NCBI GenBank assembly: GCA_944389345.1
Contig: CALXMA010000005.1
Location: forward strand, 1-59,926
Length of the DNA: 59,926 nt
Direction of reading: 5' to 3'
Source of the DNA: an uncultured Alphaproteobacteria bacterium
Lineage (GTDB): Bacteria; Pseudomonadota; Alphaproteobacteria; Rs-D84
Of this stretch, positions 44,762 to 54,192 are shown one piece after another; the first letter of the stretch is position 1, and each line of letters starts with the position of its first letter. The notes below the pieces were generated by a model. That model searched no databases. It had not been told where the DNA came from and saw only the letters and a program-made list of their open reading frames with translations. Position numbers and translations under genes: made by a program.

Positions 44762-46535
44762 AGAAGTTGCACGTACTTTTGACAGACGCAGTGCGTTGTT
44801 TCTGACGGCGGGGGCGGTGTTGACGTCTGCGCTGGTGTTGCGTATGTTACAGATGCAATTATTTAACTATCGTGAATATACCAAAAAAAGTGAAAATAAT
44901 TCTTTTCGTATACAAATTAATATGCCGGAACGGGGTAAGATTTTGTCTGCGTCCGGTGCACCAATTTCGCGCGATGCCCAGATTTACCGCATATACATCA
45001 TCCCAGAAGAAACCGTTGATTTAGATAATGTTATTTCTGTGGTCGCAGATGAATTAAAATTAAAGAAAAAGCGTATCGACAGAATATATGCCCAGATAAA
45101 AAAACAACGTGGTTTTCAACCCGTATTGGTCAGTGAAAATTCTAACTGGGAAGAATTAGCAAAATTACAGGCAAAAAATATCCCGGGTCTGCATGTGCGT
45201 AATGGTTTTTCACGCGTATATGAAATGGGACCGGCCGGGGCGCAAATATTCGGTTATGTTGGTGCGCCCGATACACCGGTGGAAAATGCACCATTTTTCA
45301 CAACGGGCATTACCGGTCTGGAACGCAGATTTAACGAAGAATTATCCGGTATCGCCGGCCAGACCGTTATGATTACAAATGCCGTCGGGCGTATAACAGG
45401 CGAAGATAAATCGCAATTTCGGCCGGCAATTGCCGGGCATAACCTGCAAACAACAATCAATGATTCTGTCCAGCGTATCATGTATGATTCGCTGATGTTG
45501 CATCGGGCGGGATGTGGTGTGGCACTGGATATAAACAATGGTGATATTTTGGCCATGGTATCCGCCCCCAGTTTTGATCCAAATATGTTCGGCGCAGATG
45601 ATGGCGAAGAATATATCAATTCTTTGCGTAATGATTATATGAAGCCATTTATGAACAAGACCATCGAAGGTCTGTATCCACCGGGGTCCACGTTCAAAAT
45701 AATTGTTGCGTTGGCCGCGTTGGAATCCGGGGCAATTACGCCACGTGAAAAAATATTTTGCCCAGGACATTGGGACTATGGCGACAGACGTTATCACTGT
45801 TGGGAAGCAGAAGGACATGGTTGGGTCGATTTGGCCGGCGCGTTAAAGCATTCTTGCGACATATACTTTTATCAATTGGCATTACGTATTGGTATTGATT
45901 CTATTAAAGAAATGGCAATCAAAATGGGATTGCAACAAAAGTATATGGACAATGTGTTATCACGCGAAATGGCCGGCGTTATACCGGACAGACACTGGAA
46001 AGCGGAACAAATTGGATATAACTGGGTTCATGGTGATACGATTATTACCGGCATCGGCCAGGGGTTCACGTTAACTAACTGTTTACAATTGGCGGTTATG
46101 ATTGCAAGGTGCGCGTCTAATAAACTTGTTGTGCCACGTCTGATTACAGACGGGGTAAATCCAAAATTTGATTCATTGGGGTTGCAACAGAAAAATGTTA
46201 ATGCCGTATTGGCCGGTCTGGAACAAGTAACACGCAAGGGCGGTACCGCCGCAGGCAGTGCAATTAATGTAAATGGTGCACGTATGGGCGGAAAGACCGG
46301 TACGTCCCAGGTGCGCAGTATTTCACGCGCAGAACGTGAAAGCGGGGTATTGACCAATGAACAATTAAGTTGGAATATGAGAAACCATGGTCTGTTTGTT
46401 GGATATGCACCAACGAACAAGCCACAATATGCGGTGTGCGTGATAACCGAACATTCCGGGGGCAGTGGACTGGCCGCACGTACGACCGCCGCCGTTATGC
46501 GAAATTTACTGGGCGACAAGGGCAAGGCAAAATAA
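44751..46535 (+). CDS. mrdA: Penicillin-binding protein 2 (class B transpeptidase)
   Basis: PBP2 cross-links peptidoglycan for cell elongation with RodA. The 594-residue protein has a membrane anchor (ALFLTAGAVLTSALVLRML), the pedestal domain (MPERGKILSASGAPISRD), and a transpeptidase domain with active-site PPGSTFK (Ser313, Lys316), SCD in place of SxN (LKHSCDIYFYQLALR) and KTG (GKTGTSQ). Overlaps mreD by 11 bases. Confidence 0.96.
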   Translation: MIDKEVARTFDRRSALFLTAGAVLTSALVLRMLQMQLFNYREYTKKSENNSFRIQINMPERGKILSASGAPISRDAQIYRIYIIPEETVDLDNVISVVADELKLKKKRIDRIYAQIKKQRGFQPVLVSENSNWEELAKLQAKNIPGLHVRNGFSRVYEMGPAGAQIFGYVGAPDTPVENAPFFTTGITGLERRFNEELSGIAGQTVMITNAVGRITGEDKSQFRPAIAGHNLQTTINDSVQRIMYDSLMLHRAGCGVALDINNGDILAMVSAPSFDPNMFGADDGEEYINSLRNDYMKPFMNKTIEGLYPPGSTFKIIVALAALESGAITPREKIFCPGHWDYGDRRYHCWEAEGHGWVDLAGALKHSCDIYFYQLALRIGIDSIKEMAIKMGLQQKYMDNVLSREMAGVIPDRHWKAEQIGYNWVHGDTIITGIGQGFTLTNCLQLAVMIARCASNKLVVPRLITDGVNPKFDSLGLQQKNVNAVLAGLEQVTRKGGTAAGSAINVNGARMGGKTGTSQVRSISRAERESGVLTNEQLSWNMRNHGLFVGYAPTNKPQYAVCVITEHSGGSGLAARTTAAVMRNLLGDKGKAK

Positions 46536-46540
46536 AAAAA

Positions 46541-47686
46541 ATGACACGTCAAACACGCGTTTCTAATGCAAATATGATGAGTTTCCCAGAAAAACTTAAT
46601 CGTTTTTCGTGGGCTTTGTTTATTCCGATGTGTTTGGTGTTGGCTATATCCATTGTTGTTTTGTATTCTGCGGGTGGTGGTGGATGGCAACCGTTCGCGT
46701 TTTCCCAGTTGGTAAAAATTATCCTGGGGTTTGCGGTTTTCTTTTTTGCCAGTTTTACCAATATAAAAACATGGATTAAATCTGCATATCTTATCTATAT
46801 CGTCGCGTTGGTTATGATTGTAATGGTTACATTCGTCGGACACACGGGAATGGGTGCACAAAGATGGCTGAATCTGGGATTCTTTCATGTACAACCGTCA
46901 GAATTAATTAAAATTGCGCTGGTTTTGGCGTTGGCACGATATTTTGCATGGATGAATTCTGTGGAATTGTCACAACTGAAAAATTATGTCGTGCCAACCG
47001 CAATGCTGTTAATACCGTTTCTGTTAATCGTGGCACAACCAGATTTGGGTACCGCGTTATCTTTGGGGATGATTACGGTCGGTATATTCTATATTGTTGG
47101 TGCACAAAAAAAGTGGTTTATTATCGCGATGGTGTTGGGATTATTGTCTGCGCCACTGGTATGGTATGGGGGATTACACGACTATCAACGCGACAGAATC
47201 ATAACCTTTATCAACCCAGAACATGACGCCCAGGGCGCAGGATATCAAATTAACCAGGCAAAAATCGCATTTGGTTCTGGGGGAATGCTGGGCAAAGGAT
47301 ATATGGCCGGAACACAATCACAGCAGTCTTTCTTGCCAGAAAAACAAACCGATTTTATATTTACTATGTTGGGTGAAGAATTTGGGTTCTTTGGCGCGTT
47401 TACGTTGTTATTACTGTATACCATCATAATATTAGTTCTGTTTTGGTGCGCGAAAACATGTCGAAACCGATTTGGACAATTGGTGTGTTTTGGTTTTATG
47501 TTGAACTTTTTTATTTATTATTTTATAAATATTTCTATGGTTCTGGGGTTGATGCCGACGGTTGGAGTGCCGTTGCCGTTGATGTCGTACGGTGGCAGCA
47601 GTCTGTTATCATTAATGTTCGGTTTCGGTTTGTGCCAGAACGCACATATTCACAAAGACCAACAATTATCTGCAAAGGGAAGTTAG
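46541..47686 (+). CDS. rodA: Peptidoglycan glycosyltransferase RodA (SEDS family)
   Basis: RodA polymerises glycan strands. The 381-residue protein has about ten membrane helices and SEDS motifs: GAQRWLNLGFFHVQPSELIKIALVLALARYF (conserved W and QPSE), VAQPDLGTAL with the catalytic Asp, and VLGLMPTVGVPLPLMSYGGSSLL. Start is ATG 46541, five bases after the mrdA stop; a longer frame inside mrdA is spurious. Confidence 0.96.
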   Translation: MTRQTRVSNANMMSFPEKLNRFSWALFIPMCLVLAISIVVLYSAGGGGWQPFAFSQLVKIILGFAVFFFASFTNIKTWIKSAYLIYIVALVMIVMVTFVGHTGMGAQRWLNLGFFHVQPSELIKIALVLALARYFAWMNSVELSQLKNYVVPTAMLLIPFLLIVAQPDLGTALSLGMITVGIFYIVGAQKKWFIIAMVLGLLSAPLVWYGGLHDYQRDRIITFINPEHDAQGAGYQINQAKIAFGSGGMLGKGYMAGTQSQQSFLPEKQTDFIFTMLGEEFGFFGAFTLLLLYTIIILVLFWCAKTCRNRFGQLVCFGFMLNFFIYYFINISMVLGLMPTVGVPLPLMSYGGSSLLSLMFGFGLCQNAHIHKDQQLSAKGS

Positions 47687-47690
47687 AATT

Positions 47691-49967
47691 ATGAACTTGC
47701 TTATCGTTGAATCACCGTCAAAGGCGAAAACCATAGAAAAATATCTGGGGGCGGGGTGGCGCGTTGTCGCGTCTGTTGGGCATGTGCGTGATTTAGTTCC
47801 CGAGAATGGCAGTGTTGACCCAGATAACGATTTTGCAATGCGGTGGCAGATTATGCCGGGCAAGGAAAAGCAAATTAATCTGATTATTAATGAATTAAAA
47901 AAGGCCGACGCGGTATATCTGGCATCGGACCCGGACCGCGAAGGTGAAGCAATTGCGTGGCATATATTGGATATTCTGCGTGCACGTAATGCATTGGGCG
48001 GGAAAAAGGTATATCGTGTCGCGTTTCATGAAATTACCAAGCATGCCGTTTTGGACGCAATTGAAAACCCACGTGAAATTGATAAAGATTTGGTTGATGC
48101 GTATCTGGTTCGGCGCGCGTTGGATTATTTAATCGGGTTCGGTATTTCACCATTGCTGTGGCGCAGAAATCTGGGGCGCAGTGCCGGACGCGTACAATCG
48201 GTTGCCGTAAAATTGGTTGTTGACCGTGAACGGGAAATAGAATCTTTTAAGCCACAAGAATATTGGTCTGTGGGTGCGCGTTGCAATGCACATGGTTGTG
48301 ATTTTGATGCACAACTGTCAAATTTCGATGGTAAAAAAATCGAAAAAATGACAATAGAAAACGGCGTCTATGTGCATGAAATCCAGGAAAAAATTGGTCA
48401 ACCAGAATTACGTGCAAATGTTATTTCGGTGGATAAAAAGAAAACATCGCGTCGTGCCGCCGCACCGTTCACCACCAGTACACTGCAACAAGAAGCATCA
48501 CGCAAATTATATTTTTCTTCTAAACGAACAATGTCTTGTGCGCAGAAATTGTATGAACAAGGTTTAATAACATATATGCGTACAGACGCAACAAATCTGT
48601 CTGCGGATGCCGTCGCGGAAATTCGCGCGTATATTGGTAAAAACTATGGCGATGCATTTGTGCCAAAAACACCAAATGTATATGTTACTAAATCCAAAAA
48701 TGCCCAAGAAGCACACGAGGCTATTCGTCCAACGCACTTTGACGGAAATATGCCAAAGTTATCCGGGGATGAAGAAAAACTGTACAATTTAATATGGAAA
48801 CGCACCATCGCATGTCAAATGACAAATGCAGAATTCGACAGTGTTTCCGCCGATATCAAAACGGAAAATAATGTCGCCGTATTCCATGCCGTTGGTACCA
48901 CACGAACATTTGATGGTTTTATGCGCGTGTATACCGAAGATAAAGACGATTCCGAAGAAAAGGGTGAAACTAAATTACCTGTACTGTCTGTGGGTGATGA
49001 TGTCATTATAACCGAAATATTACCAGAACAGCATTTTACGCAACCGCCCGCCAGATATACAGAAGCATCGCTGGTAAAAAAATTAGAAGAACTGGGTATC
49101 GGGCGTCCATCAACGTATGCAACAATTATGTCAACAATAGTAGACAGAAAATACGTTGTCCAAGATAAACAACGGCGTTTTCATCCAACACCCGGTGGAT
49201 GGGTTATTTCTGCGTATTTATCTAAATATTTTCACGATTTGGTTGATGTGAATTTTACCGCAAAAACAGAAGATACTTTGGACGATGTTTCAAATGGAAA
49301 ACGCGATAAGTTAGATGCACTGCGCGCATTCTGGGGGCCAACACATCAAATGATTGATGGGGCGCGCGATATTAAAACAACAGAAATCATTGATGCAATC
49401 AATGAAATTATGCGACCGCATTTGTTCGCAGATGGAAATGATAAATGTCCAAAATGTGGCGGAAAATTAGGTATAAAACTGTCGCGGTATGGCGCGTTTA
49501 TTGGATGCGAAAATTATCCACAGTGTAATTATACGCAAAAGTTAGATTCTGATGATGCGGGTACAACACCGGGTACCGGCGACGATGCGAATACATCACA
49601 AAAAAATACATCTGGTAATATTGATTTAGGTGATGGAATTTCGTTCCGCATAGGGCGGTTTGGGCCATACGTTACAAATGGAACAAAAAATGTCCCGGCA
49701 AAACAATATAATGCCGACACCATTACATTAGATATTGCGCGTGATTTATTGGAAAACGGTGTGAAAAAGGCAGAACCGATTAATCTGGGGGATAATCCAG
49801 AAACAGGTAAACCCATATTCTTTTATCCGACGGGACGTTATGGTGCGTATATATCGTCTAATCGGGTGAATGTTTCGGTCAAAGAACAACCTGATTTGGA
49901 TACCGCAATCAGTTTAATCAATAATAAAAAATCAAATCCACGGGGCAGAAAATCAACGCGTAAGTGA
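47691..49967 (+). CDS. topA: DNA topoisomerase I
   Basis: TopA relaxes negative supercoils. The 758-residue enzyme has the TOPRIM start NLLIVESPSKAKTIEKYLG, SDPDREGEAIAWH, the active-site tyrosine Tyr295 in GLITYMRTD, the type IA body (RPSTYATIMSTI), one C4 zinc finger (CPKCGGKLGIKLSRYGAFIGC) and C-terminal basic repeats. Shorter than the E. coli enzyme, with a single zinc finger. Its TGA overlaps the dnaG ATG (TGATG). Confidence 0.97.
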   Translation: MNLLIVESPSKAKTIEKYLGAGWRVVASVGHVRDLVPENGSVDPDNDFAMRWQIMPGKEKQINLIINELKKADAVYLASDPDREGEAIAWHILDILRARNALGGKKVYRVAFHEITKHAVLDAIENPREIDKDLVDAYLVRRALDYLIGFGISPLLWRRNLGRSAGRVQSVAVKLVVDREREIESFKPQEYWSVGARCNAHGCDFDAQLSNFDGKKIEKMTIENGVYVHEIQEKIGQPELRANVISVDKKKTSRRAAAPFTTSTLQQEASRKLYFSSKRTMSCAQKLYEQGLITYMRTDATNLSADAVAEIRAYIGKNYGDAFVPKTPNVYVTKSKNAQEAHEAIRPTHFDGNMPKLSGDEEKLYNLIWKRTIACQMTNAEFDSVSADIKTENNVAVFHAVGTTRTFDGFMRVYTEDKDDSEEKGETKLPVLSVGDDVIITEILPEQHFTQPPARYTEASLVKKLEELGIGRPSTYATIMSTIVDRKYVVQDKQRRFHPTPGGWVISAYLSKYFHDLVDVNFTAKTEDTLDDVSNGKRDKLDALRAFWGPTHQMIDGARDIKTTEIIDAINEIMRPHLFADGNDKCPKCGGKLGIKLSRYGAFIGCENYPQCNYTQKLDSDDAGTTPGTGDDANTSQKNTSGNIDLGDGISFRIGRFGPYVTNGTKNVPAKQYNADTITLDIARDLLENGVKKAEPINLGDNPETGKPIFFYPTGRYGAYISSNRVNVSVKEQPDLDTAISLINNKKSNPRGRKSTRK

Positions 49968-51583
49968 TGGCAAAATATGACAGAAATTTTACAGATGAAT
50001 TACGTGAACGTCTGTCTATTGTTGACGTTGTCGGCCGGCGTGTTCCATTGGTAAAAAAGGGCCAGAATTATTGGGGATGTTGTCCGTTTCATAATGAAAA
50101 AACACCCAGTTTTTCTGTTAATGAAGACAAGGGATTTTATCACTGTTTTGGATGTGGTGAACACGGCGATATTATATCGTTCGTGATGAAATCTGAAAAT
50201 GTCGATTTTCGTGGCGCAATTTCAGAACTGGCCGATATGGCCGGATTAAAGGTTCCAGATTATAAACCACGGCCCGCAGATGTTGTTGCACGCGAAGAAT
50301 CTTTTTTATCCATAATGGAAAAATCCGCAGAAATCTACTATCAACAACTGTTTTCGCAATCTGGAAATGTGGCACTGGAATACATACGTCGGCGCGGTTT
50401 CAGTGATGAAATGATAAAAAAATATAAGCTGGGGTATGCGCCAAAAAACAATATTATCGCGGGACATTTTGCAAACACACGCCAAGATATTTTACTGGCC
50501 ACGGGTATGTGTCGGCGCGGTGAATATGGTATGTATGATTTCTTTCGTGATAAATTAATGTTTCCTATATTCAATGCACGCGGACAAATTGTTGCGTTTT
50601 CAGGACGGTGTTTGGATGGGTCTGAACCAAAATATATAAATACAACAGATACAGAATTATTCCATAAACGTCGTACCATATTTGGATTTAATTTCGCGCG
50701 TGATGCAATTCACCGCGCAAACCGCAGTATCATTGTCGAAGGCCAGATTGATGCAATACAAATGCAATGCAATGGATTTCCAGAAACGGTCGCACCATTG
50801 GGAACGGCACTGACCGAAGATCATATTGCAATATTGTGCAAGGCCAATCGTAATATAGTTTTCTGTTTTGATGGTGATAACGCCGGACGCAAGGCCGCCG
50901 CGCGCGCATGCGATATTGTTATGCCGTTTTTGCGCGATACATCAGATGTACGTTTTGCATTTGTCACGGGCGGTAAAGACCCGGATGAAATACTGAAAAA
51001 CAGTGGCACAGATGCCATGAAAAAAATCATAGACGGTGCAATATCTTTGACTGATTTTTTATGGAATTTGGCGAATACCAATTTCCCGGTTTTAACCCCG
51101 GGCGGTCGTGTTAGTGCAGAAAAATTCTTGAAGCAAAAAACAGAAAAAATCGCGGATGTCGCATTACGCGCAGAATACGATAAAGAATATAAATCACGAA
51201 TATTTAATCAATGGCATAAATGGAAGCGCACAGAACGCGATGTGATAAAAATTAACTTGCCCGATATTGATGTAATAACAAAAAATACTGTTATTTTTAT
51301 CGTTAATAAATACCCGGAAATTGCCGAAAGATATGGCGATTTTCTGGCGACACTGAATATAAATATGGATGATAATGTTGTTGATATGACGCTGGACGAA
51401 AAGTCCGCCGAAAAATACATTGTGTCATTAAAATTACAAAAATACATTACACGGTTGCAATCTGAAAAGAAAGCGCTAGTATCACAATTGTTGGCAGGTG
51501 CAGATGTCCAAAACAAAATTTCCGAGATAGATGCAAAAATTGCCGATGCAACCGAAAAAATGAATACTTTGATTACAATATGA
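49967..51583 (+). CDS. dnaG: DNA primase
   Basis: DnaG makes RNA primers. The 538-residue protein has the zinc-binding domain (CPFH at 39-42, Cys60 and Cys63 in YHCFGCGEHGD), the RNA polymerase domain (FPIFNARGQIVAFSGR, IIVEGQIDAIQMQCNG, VFCFDGDNAGRKAAARA TOPRIM) and a poorly conserved C-terminal helicase-binding region. ATG 49967 is coupled to topA; GTG 49964 is an alternative one codon upstream. rpoD, often next, is absent. Confidence 0.96.
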   Translation: MAKYDRNFTDELRERLSIVDVVGRRVPLVKKGQNYWGCCPFHNEKTPSFSVNEDKGFYHCFGCGEHGDIISFVMKSENVDFRGAISELADMAGLKVPDYKPRPADVVAREESFLSIMEKSAEIYYQQLFSQSGNVALEYIRRRGFSDEMIKKYKLGYAPKNNIIAGHFANTRQDILLATGMCRRGEYGMYDFFRDKLMFPIFNARGQIVAFSGRCLDGSEPKYINTTDTELFHKRRTIFGFNFARDAIHRANRSIIVEGQIDAIQMQCNGFPETVAPLGTALTEDHIAILCKANRNIVFCFDGDNAGRKAAARACDIVMPFLRDTSDVRFAFVTGGKDPDEILKNSGTDAMKKIIDGAISLTDFLWNLANTNFPVLTPGGRVSAEKFLKQKTEKIADVALRAEYDKEYKSRIFNQWHKWKRTERDVIKINLPDIDVITKNTVIFIVNKYPEIAERYGDFLATLNINMDDNVVDMTLDEKSAEKYIVSLKLQKYITRLQSEKKALVSQLLAGADVQNKISEIDAKIADATEKMNTLITI

Positions 51584-51936
51584 CAATAGACGTACAGTAC
51601 AGATATTTATTTAGAAAAATTGGCGAAAACACTGTATCCGCATACTATGTACCGGTACAGGGACGGCCGGTTCCGTTAAATAAAATATTAGAAATGTTGG
51701 CGCGCAGTAATTCAACATTACGTCATTTTCAAATTGGTGTTCAAATACAGGTCAAAGATAAAAAATTTATTGAATGGCGTAAACCCATATATCGTGTATA
51801 CGGCGCAAATCAGCATATACAGCAAAATAAAAACGAAATTGCATTAAATGAAAACTTTGAATTTTTATTCACACAAAACGCGCGTTCGGGTCAAATAATA
51901 CAAAAATTTTTAGATGCGCGTTTACCAGTCAGATAA
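51580..51936 (+). CDS. Conserved-looking hypothetical protein coupled to dnaG
   Basis: A 118-residue product overlapping dnaG by four bases (ATGA). Beta-rich start (TIDVQYRYLFRKIGENTVSAYYVPV), basic middle (VKDKKFIEWRKPIYRVY) and helical C-terminus. No membrane segment. Function unknown; coupling to dnaG hints at a replication or nucleic-acid role. Confidence 0.65.
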   Translation: MTIDVQYRYLFRKIGENTVSAYYVPVQGRPVPLNKILEMLARSNSTLRHFQIGVQIQVKDKKFIEWRKPIYRVYGANQHIQQNKNEIALNENFEFLFTQNARSGQIIQKFLDARLPVR

Positions 51937-51942
51937 GAAAAA

Positions 51943-51969
51943 GACCGGTAAATACCGGTCATTATTTTT
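51943..51969 (+). terminator. Terminator after the dnaG operon
   Basis: GACCGG (51943-51948), loop TAAATA, CCGGTC (51955-51960), followed by ATTATTTTTT; same family of ACCGG stems as other terminators here. Confidence 0.75.
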
Positions 51970-51973
51970 TGAA

Positions 51974-52107
51974 AAAAAGGGGTTGTAACCTCTTTCGGAA
52001 GAATCCAAATTGTAGGCGTCCCCTAAAAAAGCATATGTCTTTTTTTTACCACGCCTCGTTAATTGTTACAGAGAATGTTTATATTCTAACGGGCGTGTAT
52101 GGCCATG
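51974..52107. other. Structured convergent intergenic region
   Basis: No gene fits. AGGGG/CCCCT encloses an inner hairpin TCTT(TCGG)AAGA; AAAAAAG/CTTTTTT follows at about 52026-52048; then CACGCC/GGCGTG with CGTT/AACG and an inner AGAAT/ATTCT hairpin (about 52052-52098). It may be overlapping terminators of ychF and the dnaG operon or a small RNA. Confidence 0.4.
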
Positions 52108-53187
52108 TTAATTATTAAATAAGAAATGACAAATATCGCCATCTTGCATAACATATTCTTTGCCAACCAGACGCATTTTTCCGGCCTCTTTGACGGCAAC
52201 TTCGCCACCATATTCTATAAAATCCGCCGGCGATATTATTTCGGCACGAATAAATCCACGTTCAAAATCCGTGTGTATTTTACCCGCAGCCTGGGGCGCG
52301 GTCATACCAACAGTTATCGTCCATGCATGCGCTTCTTTGGGGCCAACAGTATAAAATGTTTGCAATCCCAATGTTTTATAACCTGTGCGAATAACCTGGT
52401 CCAGGCCGGATTCTGATAATCCCAAATCTTCTAAAAACATACGACGTTCAGACGGGTCGACAATTTGCGCAATTTCCATTTCTATCTTAGACGAAATAAT
52501 CAACACAGGTGCCGTGTCGCCATATTTTTCCCGTACCGCATCAGAAAATTTATTCCCGGTGGCGGCCGATGCTTCGTCCACATTACATACATAAATAACC
52601 GGTTTCGCCGTTAACAAATTAAACGGACGGGCGTCAACATCACCCGCACGCGCAGGCACACCACGCGCCAAACCATCGCGTATCGTATTGGCGTCTGATA
52701 ATAACTTTATTGCGTTTTTGTCCAGACCATGCGCCTTTTTTTCAAGGTTCTTGATTTGTTTGTCCAGACTGTCTATGTCCGCCAACATTAATTCTGTTTC
52801 AATTGTATCGATATCGCCAATCGGGTCTATGCGCCCGTTTACGTGGACTATGTCATCGTTTTCAAAGCAACGGACCACATGAATTATCGCATCTGTGGAT
52901 AAAATATTACCCAAGAACTTGTTTCCCAATCCTTCGCCCGCAGACGCACCACGAACCAGGCCCGCAATATCGACAATTTCCAGTTGTGTCGGTATAATTT
53001 TTTCGGACTTTGCCACGTCCGCCAATTTTAACAATGCCGCATCAGGCACAACAACACGACCCGTGTTCGGTTCAATCGTACAAAACGGATAGTTTTGCGC
53101 GTCGGCCGTGGCACTTTGCGTCAATGCATTAAATAATGTAGATTTGCCAACATTCGGTAATCCAACAATTCCACAATTGAATCCCAT
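52108..53187 (-). CDS. ychF: Ribosome-associated ATPase YchF/OLA1
   Basis: YchF is an Obg-family protein that prefers ATP and binds ribosomes. The 359-residue product has P-loop GLPNVGKST (residues 9-17), NYPFCTIEPNTG, DIAGLVRGASAGEGLGNKFL, the altered NVDE in place of NKxD, and a C-terminal TGS domain (FYTVGPKEAHAWTI). AAAGGA precedes the ATG. Confidence 0.97.
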   Translation of the reverse strand: MGFNCGIVGLPNVGKSTLFNALTQSATADAQNYPFCTIEPNTGRVVVPDAALLKLADVAKSEKIIPTQLEIVDIAGLVRGASAGEGLGNKFLGNILSTDAIIHVVRCFENDDIVHVNGRIDPIGDIDTIETELMLADIDSLDKQIKNLEKKAHGLDKNAIKLLSDANTIRDGLARGVPARAGDVDARPFNLLTAKPVIYVCNVDEASAATGNKFSDAVREKYGDTAPVLIISSKIEMEIAQIVDPSERRMFLEDLGLSESGLDQVIRTGYKTLGLQTFYTVGPKEAHAWTITVGMTAPQAAGKIHTDFERGFIRAEIISPADFIEYGGEVAVKEAGKMRLVGKEYVMQDGDICHFLFNN

Positions 53188-53205
53188 ATTTATTTCCTTT
53201 ATAAT
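53177..53205 (+). promoter_or_regulatory. Promoter of the SufD-like gene, leaderless geometry
   Basis: TTGAAT (53177-53182), 17-base spacer, consensus TATAAT (53200-53205), ATG nine bases later at 53215. The -35 lies inside the first codons of divergent ychF. Confidence 0.65.
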
Positions 53206-53214
53206 AACGTTAAT

Positions 53215-53904
53215 ATGTCATACATGTGGGACGAATTCAATATAAAAACCTGGGACGCGGAAACGGTCGTTTTTCGCGATGGTGTTTTTTGCCCAGATTT
53301 ATCCACGTTGAATTCAACAGATATAACAAAAAAATACAATCGTGATGTTCATATAATTTATGTCGGTGAAATTGCCGGCAATTGCCGGTTAAATATTAAT
53401 ATTTTAACCGAAAATCAGCCTGTGTTTTTAACCGTAAAAATAAAAAATAAAAAGCCGGCCTTTTTTAACATTTTTGTAAAAAATGCCGGGAAAAATTCTG
53501 AATTTCGCGGACACGTTATGTTGGAAAATTTTTCCAATCTGGAAACGGATTTTGTAATGCAACATTCGGCGTCTGATACCATCGCGTTATTACATACCAA
53601 AATTTTGGCAGAAAAAAATACCCTATCTAAATTATCAGGTGTGGCGATTATTGACGCAAATACAAAAAATACGACATCAGATATCAATTTTTCTGCGTTG
53701 GCCGATAAAACCGCACGTATAGAATTTACCCCCGCACAACGTATTTCTGCGGTCCCAAATGATGCCGGACACAGCGCATCTTTGTATCGCCCGGGTACAC
53801 CACAAATCGAATATTTGCGCGGTGCCGGATTGGCACATGATGAAATTCGCGACGCATTACGCGAAGCGTTCTTGAACGATTATTCTTTGTTTGTAAATAA
53901 ATAA
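53215..53904 (+). CDS. Divergent SufB/SufD-like protein
   Basis: The 229-residue product resembles the SufBD beta-helix core: repeated hydrophobic strands (IIYVGEIAGNCRLNINIL, GHVMLENFSNLETDFVM) and a C-terminal PQIEYLRGAGLAHDEIRDALREAFL like the SufD FYLRSRGI helix. The usual HGATVG segment reads HSASLYRPG. It is much shorter than SufD (about 400) and no suf genes adjoin. It could be a minimal SufD or a diverged paralogue. The assignment is tentative. Confidence 0.6.
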   Translation: MSYMWDEFNIKTWDAETVVFRDGVFCPDLSTLNSTDITKKYNRDVHIIYVGEIAGNCRLNINILTENQPVFLTVKIKNKKPAFFNIFVKNAGKNSEFRGHVMLENFSNLETDFVMQHSASDTIALLHTKILAEKNTLSKLSGVAIIDANTKNTTSDINFSALADKTARIEFTPAQRISAVPNDAGHSASLYRPGTPQIEYLRGAGLAHDEIRDALREAFLNDYSLFVNK

Positions 53905-53930
53905 AAAATGCCCGGAATTCCGGACATAAA
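53905..53930 (-). terminator. Terminator after rpmJ / SufD-like gene
   Basis: Palindrome CCGGAATTCCGG (53912-53923) with AT-rich flanks; on the minus strand it is followed by GCATTTTTTATTT, fitting termination of rpmJ. Confidence 0.65.
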
Positions 53931-53962
53931 AAATCATGAACCGCAATCATTACGGAACGGAT

Positions 53963-54097
53963 TTATTTTTTTCTGAAACCCTGTTTTGCCTTTAACTTAG
54001 GATTATTAGGGTCAATCAGGATAACCTGTTTACCACGGCGAATTTGTTTTACATTACCGCGTTTCTTCCAGGCACGTAATGAACTTAAAAACTTCAT
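53963..54097 (-). CDS. rpmJ: 50S ribosomal protein bL36, cysteine-free form
   Basis: A 44-residue protein starting MKFLSSLRAWKKRGNVKQI with LIDPNNPKLKAKQG near the end, matching bL36. The zinc-ligand Cys/His positions of the classic form are absent, as in the C-minus paralogue, and there is an extra FRKK tail. AAAGGA precedes the ATG. Bounded by a terminator and the AT-rich region. Confidence 0.85.
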   Translation of the reverse strand: MKFLSSLRAWKKRGNVKQIRRGKQVILIDPNNPKLKAKQGFRKK

Positions 54098-54192
54098 ATC
54101 TAAATCCTTTGTTGTGTGGTCATTATAAACAGTTTTTGTTAAAAATCAAATACTATTATTATATTTGTAGTTGTAGTAGGCCCTGTTTGTTA

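Noticed and set aside
51976-52020. preQ1-I riboswitch on the minus strand
   Set aside because: AGAGGTTACAACCCC looks slightly similar, but the A-rich tail needed for the pseudoknot is replaced by a T-run and no queuosine gene follows.
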